From: Entoloma clypeatum
Taxonomy: Eukaryota > Basidiomycota > Agaricomycetes > Agaricales > Entolomataceae
Direction: 5' to 3'
Length of the DNA: 64,000 bases
Assembly: GCA_963565915.1 (NCBI GenBank)
Contig: OY751492.1
Span: 1,302,001 to 1,366,000, forward strand
Shown piece by piece: positions 20,191 through 31,024 of this stretch. The position numbers were made by a program, and so were the translations under genes. The notes beneath the pieces were generated by a model. That model was not told the DNA's origin and made no database searches. It saw nothing but the letters and a program-made list of their open reading frames with translations. Each line of letters opens with the position of its first letter. Positions within the stretch are counted from its first letter, which is position 1.

Positions 20191-21423
20191 TTAATCTGAC
20201 CCTTCAGGAAAATCCTTCTCGTCGGATTCTAAGATTGTGGTTTCATCATTCTCGGCATCTTCCTCAGATACCTTTCTAACCCTTCCTGAGTTCTTCTTCA
20301 GCTTGCGGCAGTTGCGTGCAATATGGCCTTCTTGGTCGCAGTTGAAACACTTGTGACCATCTTTCTTCTTTGGCTTCTTTGGAGCACTGCAATCTTTAGC
20401 AAGGTGACTGAAGCGTTGACAGTTGTAGCAACGGGCTACTCCTGCTTTGTCGATCTCCATGGCCTTGCCCTGACCACCATAAGTGGTACCTGATCTGGTG
20501 CGCATGTCGCCGCCACCTCGGATGACTAGTGCATGTCCCTCCATCTGTCGTCCCTTGTTTCGGATCTCCTTTGCGTACTCAGAGTATGTCTTGCCATAAC
20601 TAGCCACTTGTTCAGAGATTCTGTGGTTGATGTTCTTTTCTAGGATGTATTTCCCAGTTTCTTTGCCAAGGTTTGACAGCTTCAAGAGCTCTTTGAAGTC
20701 GTCTAAGAATCCGTCGACGGTGTGTTTCTCTTGTTTCAGGACTTCGAGTCTTGCTTTGGCAGCGACTGACTTGTTGGCGATAGAGAATCGTGTGGAGATA
20801 TCATTGGAGAAACCTAGCCAGGTGATGTTCTCGTTGTCAACAGCAAGAGTGTCTAACTTGTTACTGGCCCAGTGCCTGCCGGACCCTTCCATCATGCGAG
20901 ATAGTACCGCAAGGATCTTCTGATCATCTGTTAGGCTCTTTTGGAACCTGATGTATAGTTTGGTGGCTTTCCACCACTCGTCAAAGGTGTATCTGTCCTT
21001 GAACATCCCAGGATCTTTGATGATCTTGGATGTATCCATTGTGTGGAATACCGGGGCTTCTGCCATGTCTAGAGTCTGCGGAGGAGGAGAGGGGTCGGGT
21101 TGTTGGGATGAAGATGGGGTTTGGGATACAGGTAAGGGTTGAAAATGAGTCCCTGTTCTAGGCGTCTGTTCGATATCTGACTGCGTGGAGTCAAAAGCAA
21201 ATTCGTCAGGGGACTCGTCGGCAGAATCAGTGGCAAAACGTTTGGGGTATCTCCTCTGTAGATCTCTAAGGAATCTCTGTTCCTGCGCGTCTGTCGGTTG
21301 TGAGAAGGGGTCAAGTCTCTCGTTTCGTGCCCAATGACCGTACTCGGTCTGTTGTTTGGTGGTTGTGAAGTGGGCATAGATCTGTTGCTTCGAGTACGAT
21401 GTGATGATGCGGCTCTGGAACAT
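20191..21423 (-). CDS. gag: Gy2a gag
   Basis: 410 codons from an ATG at 21423. The N-terminal quarter is Gln/Ser/Pro-rich. The capsid-like middle (about 125-300) begins FDEWWKATKLYI and carries a typical gag helix set. Two CCHC zinc knuckles at residues 332-345 (CYNCQRFSHLAKDC) and 359-372 (CFNCDQEGHIARNC) are the nucleocapsid RNA-binding modules, separated by a Lys-rich linker. The tail is acidic. The first 77 residues are duplicated in Gy2b. Gag would assemble the cytoplasmic virus-like particle. The frame is intact in this copy. Confidence 0.9.
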   Translation of the reverse strand: MFQSRIITSYSKQQIYAHFTTTKQQTEYGHWARNERLDPFSQPTDAQEQRFLRDLQRRYPKRFATDSADESPDEFAFDSTQSDIEQTPRTGTHFQPLPVSQTPSSSQQPDPSPPPQTLDMAEAPVFHTMDTSKIIKDPGMFKDRYTFDEWWKATKLYIRFQKSLTDDQKILAVLSRMMEGSGRHWASNKLDTLAVDNENITWLGFSNDISTRFSIANKSVAAKARLEVLKQEKHTVDGFLDDFKELLKLSNLGKETGKYILEKNINHRISEQVASYGKTYSEYAKEIRNKGRQMEGHALVIRGGGDMRTRSGTTYGGQGKAMEIDKAGVARCYNCQRFSHLAKDCSAPKKPKKKDGHKCFNCDQEGHIARNCRKLKKNSGRVRKVSEEDAENDETTILESDEKDFPEGSD

Positions 21424-21578
21424 CTCAATGTAAGTGTCCTAATCAATCTTCTGATAACTGTTGTCTGGACACCAATAAACTCTCTGATCTCTGTGATCTG
21501 ACCTGTCTGAGGTCCTTCTTGAATGCAAAAACTTTCGAGTTCGTTCTGTTGGGTGTTGTAACATGTGATCTGGTGTTG

Positions 21579-21848
21579 TCAAGCAAGATGGATGCTCTCT
21601 GCTATCTCGCCATGGAGGCGATGCTCGTCGTTGTCTAGTTCTTTGTCAAGCACCTGCTGTAGGATGCAACAGATCTCCAATTCGATGTACTGCTGGATGA
21701 GTGTAAAATCGATACTGTCTCGAGGACTTAGCTCCTCCTGTTGGACTTCTGGTGAGGCGAACGGGTTACTGGTGAAGTCTTCAAAGAAGCGCGACGTCTT
21801 GACTCGTCTGGTAGTTGCTCTCTTTGCTCTGGGCGAACCTAACGAGAT
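21579..21848 (-). other. Gy2 leader open frame, possible gag N-terminal region
   Basis: Directly after the 5' LTR and primer site a frame without ATG is open for about 90 codons (RATTRRVKTSRFF... IQQYIELEICCILQQ... HRLHGEIAESIHLA) to TGA at 21581-21579. The Gy2b leader has the same end with about 90 nt deleted. It could be a decayed gag N terminus or an untranslated leader. Confidence 0.35.
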
Positions 21849-21857
21849 TTAGCAACT

Positions 21858-22228
21858 TGTTATGCTTAACAAACCGTTCCAAGGTTTGGGCAGAGTATGC
21901 AGGAAAGTGGAAAGGCGAAGAGCAATGTGATTGCTAAATCTAAGGAATCTACTATAGTACAAGAGGTTTATATAGGTACTGACTATAGGCGGTAGCGGAT
22001 GAGTCAGTACTGCAGAAGGCAGTGCGCATGAGTAAGGCGACTGTGGAAGGCTATGTACAATGAGTCATACATACTGCGGAGCTGAGTAAAGCTACTGTGG
22101 AATGAGTCAGAGCGGTAGCAAAGGGAATGGAAATAGATGTTGCAACATAATGTATTCGCAAGAGGGCGCCGAGCCAGGCCGATAAGTAAAGGTGATGACG
22201 TCGTCCGCATACCGTAGAGTCCGTAACA
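21858..22228 (-). repeat. Gy2a 5' LTR
   Basis: 371 bp, minus strand TGTTACGGACTC...AAGCATAACA. The self-primer 11-mer (plus-strand 21931-21941) is complementary to 21845-21855 just inside the element. Confidence 0.92.
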
Positions 22229-23275
22229 TTCACAAACATATTCTATTGGAACTGATGGTACTACCAGCTACCTCAGAGTGTCTAAATACCACTGGACCAC
22301 CTTTGGTCATGATCTTGGGAACAGTCACTTTGAGGGCTTAACCAAAACTTGACAAAAACACTTTATTTCTCAATGGATAAGACCATTGAGGGGACCAGTC
22401 ATTAATAAGAATATTCTATGACCTATCACCCTATCCAATCACTACTATTGACTATGGACTACTCAAGGGCTCGGGGGACTTATAATAATGAGCAGGATGC
22501 CCAGCATCACAGTGCACATTACACGATCACAGATGCCATGATGCCCATCTGTGTGACTTACCAGAAATAGACCAAACCCTGGAAACAGGTTCGCGGTCCG
22601 TGACACTTTGGACCCTTGATCAACGGGAACTTGATTGATCGATCGACAACATCAATATTGATGCAGACTTCTAGAATGCTCGCGAAACAACGCATTCTTG
22701 TCGCTCCACTCCGCCAGGGCCGGTTGCCCTCTCAACACCTCGGAAATATATTTAAAAGACCCATGTGAATATTTGGACCATGCCCAAATAACAGATACCC
22801 TGGAAACCGATTTCTTATGGACATATCTTGTGATAAACCTTATATATATATTTCATCTCTTGTCATGTATAAAAACTGTAGTTTCCTGCCATGTACTGTA
22901 GATTAGAAAGGCCCCCCAGCCAGATCCAATCCCTCTCTCTCTCTCAGTGATTGATTGAGTGGTTTGATTTTCTAAGTCTCATCCAAAGGGAGTCTCAGTG
23001 AACCCTGAGGAAACTCAATCACATATTATTATTTTATTGGATCAAAACCCTTGATTGTCGATGTGCGACCTTGCGACAACTTTCTACAAAAGACAAACAA
23101 GTCTAACTACTTACGAAATAAGTGGTTAAGTTCCCGCCACCCTTGAACTATTTGTTGAGGAGTTGTGAGGGGTTTTGTGGTGTTTTCGCACTGCGGGCCA
23201 CTCATCAAGTCCCATCTTCTCACCGCCTGTACTGGCTAGGTGTCAACCCGCGACTCACGGGTTATTACCCATGCG
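22229..23275. other. Unassigned ~1 kb, probably hAT-A interior
   Basis: No protein is recognisable. Features seen are a TATATATATATTTC box near 22842, a CTCTCTCTCTC tract near 22935 and short inverted repeats. Its last 8 bp (CCCATGCG) complement the left flank of hAT-B copy 1. If the large inversion is undone, this stretch becomes the interior of hAT-A between hAT-B and Gy2a. It could also hide an unrelated LTR. Confidence 0.35.
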
Positions 23276-25445
23276 TAGTGTTTAAAGGTCCGATTCAGTC
23301 CGGTTTTTGACCCTCAAAATATTGAGACCGAGACCGAGACCGAAAAATCGGTTCACATGAAACCAAGAAAACCAAACCGGACCGATGCAAGACCTGTGCA
23401 TCGGTTCTGTTTACCTCAAGAAATTGAGACCAAACTGGTTTAGACCAGTTCAAACCAATATATTACAAGGTAAATAAAACTAAGGACGTGCGTGCACAGC
23501 CCGATGCTGCACGCGTGCATCGTACTCCTTCCATTGGTCCTCCGTGGGACCAGTCCGGCCCCATCTGCTCTTGGGTGTGAGTAGATGCCGTTGTGCATGA
23601 AGAGAGGCCGTTGGGCATGAAGCAAGGGCACTGGTCATCATTCGATGGCGTTGGGAACGCGAGGCGGCCGTTGGGCACGACTGGTGGCAGTTGGGCACGA
23701 GGGGTGGGAGTTGCGCGCGAAGGATGTGTGCTGGGCATGAGTCGATGGTGTTCGGGATGCGAGGGGGCCGTTGGGCATGCAAGGGGTCGTTGGGTGCGAA
23801 GGGGGGCCGTTGGGCACAAGGGGCAGGAGTTGCGCCCGAAGGACATGTGCTGCGTGTGAGTCGACGGCGTTGGGCACGTGAGGGGGCCGTTGGGTGCGAA
23901 GGAGGCCGTTAGGCGTTAGAGGGGGCCATTGTGTGTCAGTCGACGCCATTGTGCACGAGGGGCGGCCATTGGGGGGGGGGAAAGTGGCTGGGTGGAGTGA
24001 AGGTGGGGGATAAAAAAAAGTGTGGGAAGGTTTCAACTTATGTATGGGTTGACTCTCGGCAATTGCCAAGAGTGCTTGGCATCAATGCCGAGCGACGCGC
24101 ATCGTTGAAACTCGCATTGTCGAGTCCCAATCCGTGGCACTGTAAGTGCTAAAATTAGTTTGTAACTTATGTAGAGATACTTAGAAACTAATAGTAGCTA
24201 TACAAACAGTTAAATACAGGAGCTATGTATGGTAGAGAGTCTGTACTGAAAAATGATACATCAAAACACACTGTAAATCATGATAAACAGTGCATCATGG
24301 GTCCCCTCAAACACAAAAACAAGTATTTTCTTACTTCTTCCTTTCCACAACCACTTTATACTACATGTAATATATGAACCATTGTATGGGAACCTATTGA
24401 GACACTTCAAATAAAATTAAAGGGCTTCATAAGGTCAATATGAGTAAAATAAGTCGAAATTTTGTCCAAAATTTTTATTTCAGCCTTGGATCCTCTTCAT
24501 CCAGGGGACCTCCCAGCACCTTCATTTTTCAAATTTGGTTCATTCATTAAGAGGATATAACACTTTTTCTGAAATCTGCACATTTGGTTATTTCTATCTT
24601 ATCTGAACTTCTAAAAATTATTCAAGGTGTTTCAGAAGGTGAATACATACCCAATACATAGTTCTATTACTTCAAACTATTGTTAGACCATGAGAAAGGG
24701 GCCGCACGTGCCTGTGTGATGCATTTTGCGCATTGTTTACTACTGTTTGGTTATCAACATCGCACCTCTATAACTCACATTCCGTGGCCCAATTTGATGA
24801 AATAAGTACATATTTGATGATATAGAATGCCATCCTATCTAATCAATATAGTAGAAGACTTTACTTGTTCCTGTGTAGACATAATAACCAGATGTGCGAT
24901 GTTTTTTGGACATTTGTTTACATGTATTTGGCATGTTTGATGTGCACGTCATCCAACGTCAAAACAACGCATCCACCTATTGCTGACCTTGCAATGAGGG
25001 GCACAGGTGGTGAAAAGGCCAGAATATATTTATAGATTATACATATAACCTGTCTACTTGCGTTTGAGGCAGGAGGGAGTGCACGTGCGCAGCTTTTGTC
25101 AAAAACAACTTTTTTATTTATTTAGTAAGTGGGAAAATGGGATGTATGTAGAGTCATTGTGAGCAATGAAATATAATGGTCTTGTGGCTCAGTTGGTTAA
25201 GTGTTGTTAAAAGAATATTTTGTACTATAGAAGCTCAGAGTTCAAGTCTTTCTTGTGGCAGAAATTTTCTACTTGCCGTTTCGGGACATTGATTTCGGAT
25301 CCTCAGATCATTCCATGGAAAATATCGGTTTAAACCGATCCGAACTGGTCTTTGGCCGGAGACCGGCGGTCCGGTCTCTCACCGGTTCAGTCCCGTCCGG
25401 TCTCGGTCTGAAATCAAAAAAGGTAAACTGGACCTTGAAACACTA
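23276..25445 (-). mobile_element. hAT-B copy 2, inverted relative to copy 1
   Basis: The reverse complement of most of copy 1 over 2.17 kb, starting TAGTGTTTAAAGGTCC and ending GAAACACTA. It has the same AT-rich middle, minisatellite block (about 23580-23930, as GCCGTTGGGC) and tRNA-like segment. The left flank CCCATGCG is the reverse complement of the left flank of copy 1. The right flank is Gy1-0 sequence. Confidence 0.8.
25177..25260 (+). other. tRNA-like sequence with pol III boxes in hAT-B
   Basis: TGGCTCAGTTGG (25185-25196) is a perfect box A (TRGCNNAGYNGG). AGTTCAAGTCT (25239-25249) fits box B (GGTTCGANTCC) at 8 of 11 positions. The 42-nt spacing would suit an intron-containing tRNA. 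The acceptor arms do not pair convincingly, so this is a tRNA pseudogene or SINE-like passenger rather than a working tRNA gene. I cannot assign an anticodon. Confidence 0.45.
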
Positions 25446-26438
25446 TCTGATTCCCTTCCAGTGAACTTCTGACCATTGTGTTTTATGTGACAACCCTTGA
25501 TTCGTCTTGTAATTTGGTTCTAGGACACAACTGGCTCATCCGCTACAATCCATTGATTGACTGGGTATTGGGCAGTATCATATTCCATTCTACGTTACCT
25601 GACACTCCGAGTCCGACTTCGACGTCGACTGCTGAGGCAGCTCCGCCACCTCTGCAGTGTCCACCCTCTCCGATGGGCACCTCTGATCTGCTCACTCCGA
25701 ACACCTCCGACCCGCCACAGATTACCATGGTCAATGCAGCCGCATATCTCCATGCTTGTAAAGCTCCTGGGGCATACACTTTCCGTGTTCACCTCTCCGA
25801 CATCTCCGCCAATTCCGTGTCCGTCTCCGACGACGCTCCCGACCTCTCTGGCATACCCGAGGAATACCACGATTTTGCTGATGTATTCAGTAAGAAAAAA
25901 GCCGACACCCTTGCACCCCACCGACCTTACGACCTCAAGATCAATTTGGAGGAAGGTACTTCCCCTCCGATTGGTCCAATGTACTCACTCTCGCAATCCG
26001 AACTTGGATCCCTCCGAGACTTCATCGACGAGCATCTCAATATCGGTTTTATTAAACCTTCAAGTTCACCTCATGGTGCTCCGATCCTCTTTGTCTGAAA
26101 GAAAGATGGATCACTCCGACTTTGCATCAACTACCGAGGCCTGAACAAAATCACGAAGAAAGACCGATACCCACTTCTGCTCATCTCCAACCTCTTAGCC
26201 ACTGCTGGCAAAGCACATGTTTATACCACCATAGACCTCCAACATGCATACCACCTAGTCCACATCGCTGAGGGTGATGAATGGAAATCTGCATTCTGCA
26301 CTCGCTATGGATCGTTTGAATGGTTAGTCATGCCATTTGGATTGTCTAACGCACCTGCAGCCTTCCAATGAACGTCATTTTCTCCGACCTTCTGGACAAC
26401 TGCATTACCGTTTACCTCAACGACATCCTGATCTACTC
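25446..26438 (+). pseudogene. pol: Gy1-0 pol, left piece (protease end, RT)
   Basis: An old Gy1 copy about 95% similar by eye to 28495-29490. It has the end of protease (LVLGHNWLIRYNP.IDW), a Ser/Pro linker, then RT ([43 protein letters not shown]). TGA at 26096-26098 in front of KKDGSLRL is shared with Gy1-1. A short deletion after AAFQ shifts the frame before the YxDD site. It is cut at 26438 by Gy1-1; the next bases continue at 39242. The left border is the end of hAT-B copy 2. Confidence 0.88.
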
Positions 26439-26915
26439 TGTTACATTCCGATCAGCTCCGACAATTTCCAACCAATTCCGACACCTCTGACACCTCCGAC
26501 ATTTTGACTAATACTTATTATGCATACTTACTGTTATGAATCTCGTTACTACGTACATTACTTACATCCGACCATGTTAAGCATCTCCGACAGCCACTCG
26601 TTATCCGACTCCGACGAAGCCACACGTCCTCCGACATAGTATTTAAACTTATGTAGAATCGTGTATTAGCTTCAGTTTGAATATCAACTTAGATTCAACA
26701 TCACACCTCCCGTCCTCTTTCCGACTCTCAACTTGAGTCCGACCTCCGATCCTCCAATCCTTCCGAAATAAGGACACCGACATATTAGCGAGGGCGCAAC
26801 AAACAAGTTGAAGCCAAGTCCTTGCCCCTACATTGCACGCGCTCCGACCCTCCGACCCTCCGACCCTCCGACGCGTCCGACGTATCTCCGATGTTTTGTC
26901 GATCAGTTCTTAACA
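26439..26915 (+). repeat. Gy1-1 5' LTR
   Basis: TGTTACATTCCGATC...GTTCTTAACA, 477 bp. TATTTAAA at 26639-26646 precedes CAGTTTGAATAT (26673-26684) by about 30 nt; this 12-mer is complementary to 26918-26929 just after the LTR. I count about nineteen TCCGA pentamers, including a CCCTCCGAC tandem run near 26850. Confidence 0.93.
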
Positions 26916-26961
26916 GTATATTCAAACTGCCACTCGCTTATCCGTATTTCAAATTCCAGTT

Positions 26962-28176
26962 ATGGCAGCCCGCAACACACAGAACTCCCACGCAGCAGCA
27001 GCCGCAGTGGAAGCTTCAAACCTGCAGGACACCAGGGCGACATTTCTACATATGTTCCAAGATATTCCCGCAGAAGAATCTGCACCCAAACCTGACCCCA
27101 TATCTCCGACACCTCGTCTCCGAACACCTCAGACACAAGGACCTCCGATTCCTGGTCCTTTTAAATCTCCGACCTCTCCTTTTGACAATAACAATCCTTT
27201 CCGTCGCGAACAAACTCCAAACCTCGCCGAAGCAATTATGCTGATGACACAGGAGCTCCGACATAGAGAGACTCCGAAGACTCCGAAAAAGAAATCAAAG
27301 GAACCCGACACTTTTGACGGTTCCGACTCTCGGAAACTTACCAGTTTCCTTGCTCAATGCACACTATATTTCCGAAACAACCCCACCTTTGACAACGATG
27401 ATAACAAAGTCAGTTTCGCCCTGTCGTACCTCCGAGGAACCGCGCTCGAATGGTTTGAGCCCACCCTCTTGGGAGAGTCCGACGACGACTCTGTCTGGTT
27501 GGACGACTGGTCCGCCTTTGTGCACATCCTCCGATCCGAATTTGGACCTATCAATCCGACCGGAGAAGCAGAGGATAGTCTGGATCACATTCGGATGCGC
27601 AACAATCAGAAGATCCTACGTTACAACATGGACTTCAAATGTCTTTCCGCTCGCACGCAGTGGGATGATGGCGCGCTCCGATATCGGTACTATACCGGTT
27701 TAGCGGAACATATCAAAGATGTTTTAGGAACCTACCCCAAACCTAAGACTCTGGCCGAGTTGAAGATAATGGCCCATAACATTGATGCCCGCTACTGGGA
27801 ACGTCAACGCGAGAAATCGCGCTCCTCCGACAAATCTACTCCAAAATCCGACAAATCCGACAAATCTGACAAGAAACAGACCCCCGCTTCATCATCCTCC
27901 AATAACAACTCGTTGTCTAAACCCAACTCGCAACAACAACAAAAATCGTCATCCACCTCTCCGAAATCCGCCCTCTCCGACAAACTTGGCAAAAATGGGA
28001 AATTAACTCCCCAAGAACGCCAACGATGATTTGACAATAATTTATGCATGTTTTGCGGCAACGTTGGTCATCGGGCTTCCGACTGCTCGAAGAAATCATC
28101 TTCTAATGCGAAAGCAAAGGCCCGCGCGGCCCAAGCTGAGGACAAATCGGAGAAGACGACCGAGTCAAAAAAATAG
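26962..28176 (+). pseudogene. gag: Gy1-1 gag, one in-frame stop
   Basis: 404 codons from ATG at 26962 to TAG at 28174-28176, with a TGA at 28027-28029 directly before the nucleocapsid part. The N terminus is Ala/Pro-rich. The capsid region (about 115-290: PDTFDGSDSRKL..FL.QC.LYF, LRGTALEWFEP, IDARYWERQRE) is the retrotransposon-gag fold typical of basidiomycete chromoviruses. A Ser/Lys/Asp low-complexity linker follows. After the stop comes one CCHC knuckle (CMFCGNVGHRASDC) and a basic tail. The stop lies in CGA TGA, most simply a decayed CGA Arg codon. Confidence 0.88.
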
Positions 28177-28179
28177 TAA

Positions 28180-31024
28180 GCAGTCCTCAGATTCCAGCAC
28201 GTACTGGGGATTGTGTTGACTCCTTTCGTGCACCTTTGGAAACCCTCCAACTCAATGTGTCCACTCTCTCAAATCCGAACTCTCTATGTATTGATTTGAT
28301 TATCTCTGACCTTTTCCGATTCTCTTCCGATAAAGACTCTTATTGATTCTGGTTCTACACATTGCTTCGCAGATACCAGATTTATTTCTTCTTCAAACTT
28401 ATCTCCGACTCCGATTCCTTCACCTATGGTTTTGAAACTTTTTGACGGTTCTTCAAATACTTATATCACGCAATCTATCGATCTTCCTCTCCGATTCCCT
28501 TCCGGTGAACTTCTGACCGTCGCGTTTTACATGACAACCCTCGATTCGTCTTGTAATTTGGTTCTAGGACACAACTGGCTCACCCGCTACAATCTGTTGA
28601 TTGACTGGGTATTGGGCAGTATCTTATTCCGTTCTACGTTACCCGACACTCCGAGTCCGAGTCCGACGTCGACTGCTGAGGCAGCTCCGCCACCTCTGCA
28701 GTATCCGCCCTCTCCGATGGGCATCTCCGATCCGCTCACTCTGAATACCTCCGACCCGCCACAGATTACCATGGTCAATGCAGCCGCATATCTCCATGCT
28801 TGTAAAGCTCCTGGGGCATACGCTTTCCGCGTTCACCTCTCCGACATCTCCGCCAATTCCTTGTCTGTCTCCGACGACGCTCCCGACCTCTCTGGCATAC
28901 CCGAGGAATACCACGATTTTGCTGATGTATTCAGTAAGAAAAAAGCCGACACCCTTGCACCCCACCGACCTTACGACCTCAAGATCAATTTGGAGGAAGG
29001 TACTTCCCCTCCGATTGGTCCAATGTACTCACTCTCGCAATCCGAACTTGGATCCCTCCGAGACTTCATCGACGAGCATCTCAATATCGGTTTTATTAAA
29101 CCTTCAAGTTCACCTCATGGTGCTCCGATCCTCTTTGTCTGAAAGAAAGATGGATCACTCCGACTTTGCATCGACTACCGAGGCCTGAACAAAATCACGA
29201 AGAAAGACCGATACCCACTTCTGCTCATCTCCAACCTCTTAGCCACTGCTGGCAAAGCACATGTTTATACCACCATAGACCTCCAACACGCATACCACCT
29301 AGTCCACATCGCTGAAGGTGATGAATGGAAATCTGCATTCCGCACTTGGTATGGATCGTTTGAATGGTTAGTCATGCCATTTGGATTGTCTAACACACCT
29401 GCAGCCTTTCAACATTTTATGAACGACATCTTCTCCGACCTTCTGGACAACTGCGTTACCGTTTACCTCGACGACATCCTGATCTACTCCGACAACCCCG
29501 AGGAACACAAAAAACATGTCCGAGAAGTCCTCCGACGACTCCGACAACATGGTCTTTACGCCCGCGCCGACAAGTGCGACTTCTCTGCCGAAACTGTAGA
29601 ATATCTTGGATTTATCCTTTCTCCCAACGGACTCAAAATGTCGGAAGCGAAAGTCAAGATTATTCAGGATTGGCCTGAACCGCGCAGAGTGAAGGACGTC
29701 CAGTCCTTTTTAGGTTTTGCAAACTTTTATCAATGTTTCATTCCATTCTATTCCAACATCACTATTCCACTCACTCGTTTAACCAGGAAACATGCCACTT
29801 GGCTGTTCTCCGACGATGCTCGAACCGCTTTTAATGACCTGAAAAAGGCATTTACCACCGCTCCGATCCTGACACACTGGATCCCCGACTCTCCGATAAT
29901 TGTCGAAACCGACGCATCCGACTATGCCCTAGCAGCTATTCTGTCGATAGTCACCTCCGACAATGAAGTCCACCCCGTTGCATTCCATTCCCGCACCTTC
30001 ACGGCCCCCGAAGTAAACTACGACACCCATGATAAGGAACTTCTTGCCATCTACGAAGCGTTTAAAATTTGGCACCATTATCTCGAAGGCTCCGGTACTC
30101 CGATTGACGTCGTTACCGACCACAAAAACCTCGAATATTTTGCCACCACCAAAGTTCTTTCATGCCGACAAGTCCGATGGTCGGAATACCTTTCCCAGTT
30201 CAACCTCGTCATCCGATTCTGCCCCGGCCAATTGGGAACTAAACCCAACTCTCTAACTAGATGTTGGGATGTCTACCCTAAAGGGGGAAATAGCGACTAC
30301 GTTGACATCAATCCAACCAACCTCCGACCAGTCTTTTCGCAAGAACAGCTCTCCACTTCGGTTTGCGCGACTCAACTCCTTGAGCCCATCCTCCGTGCAA
30401 CCATTATCATGGACACAGAGAAGCTCCACCATGACATACTCACAGCACTCCCTTCCGACACTCTTTACAACACTCTTTCTAAAGATCCTAAACCCCGCTG
30501 GTCTCTCAACCCCGATGGTTTCCTCCGACATGACGATCAGATATATGTTCCTGACTCCGAGTCCTACAGCACAAGCACAATCATATGCTTGCTGGACACC
30601 CAGGTCAGAACAAGACACTCAGTCTCATTCAGCATGATTACACCTGGCCCAGAATACAAGATTTCGTTAAACACTACTGCAAGTCATGTACCACTTGCAT
30701 GCGATCGAAGCCACAAAGACACAAGCCTTACGGCCTACTCAAACAGCTTCCGATTCCCGAACATCCTTGGAATTCTATCTCAATGGATTTCATCAAGACC
30801 CTTCCGACCTCCAACAACTTTGACTCCATCCTTGTTATCATTGACCGATTAACGAAGCAAAGTATCTTCATTCCGACAACCATCCACTGCACCTCCGAAG
30901 ACCTTGCCGTACTCTTCATATTACATGTCTTCTCTAAACACGGTGTCCCCGAACATGTCACCTCTGACCACGGCCCCGAATTTGTCTCCTGATTCTTCCG
31001 ATCTCTTGGAAAGGCTCTAAACAT
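28180..31024 (+). pseudogene. pol: Gy1-1 pol part 1: protease, RT, RNase H, integrase start
   Basis: The protease DSGSTHC is at about 28346, after a frameshift near 28300. TGA (29140-29142) interrupts before [18 protein letters not shown] is otherwise open with YLDD at about 29464-29475. RNase H has TDASDYALAA, THDKELLAIYEAF and [10 protein letters not shown]. The linker carries RCWDVYPKGGN. Near 30556 a 16-nt deletion between two GACTCCGA repeats (compare 52788-52820 in Gy1-0) shifts the frame. The integrase zinc region (HPGQNKT...CKSCTTC), ISMDFIKTLP and TSDHGPEF follow in a different frame. A TGA at 30990-30992 precedes FFRSLG. Co2-A interrupts at 31025. Confidence 0.9.

Larger units (their letters stand above)
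16474..22228 (-). mobile_element. Gy2a, nearly full-length Ty3/gypsy element
   Basis: A minus-strand element: 5' LTR 21858-22228, leader, gag, damaged protease, RT/RNase H/integrase/chromodomain, accessory ORF, polypurine tract and 3' LTR 16474-16829. The outer 15-20 bp of the 3' LTR are lost at the junction with the plus-strand fragment, so no TSD can be read. The right flank is TTCAC. Confidence 0.92.

Noticed and set aside
25177..25260. Functional tRNA gene
   Set aside because: Box A is good but acceptor arms do not pair and box B has three mismatches; it lies inside a transposon.
29140..29142. Programmed stop-codon read-through at the TGA shared by Gy1-0 (26096) and Gy1-1
   Set aside because: It lies inside RT, not at the gag-pol border. 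A shared CGA-to-TGA decay or inheritance from a defective source copy is simpler, and no recoding signal was evident.
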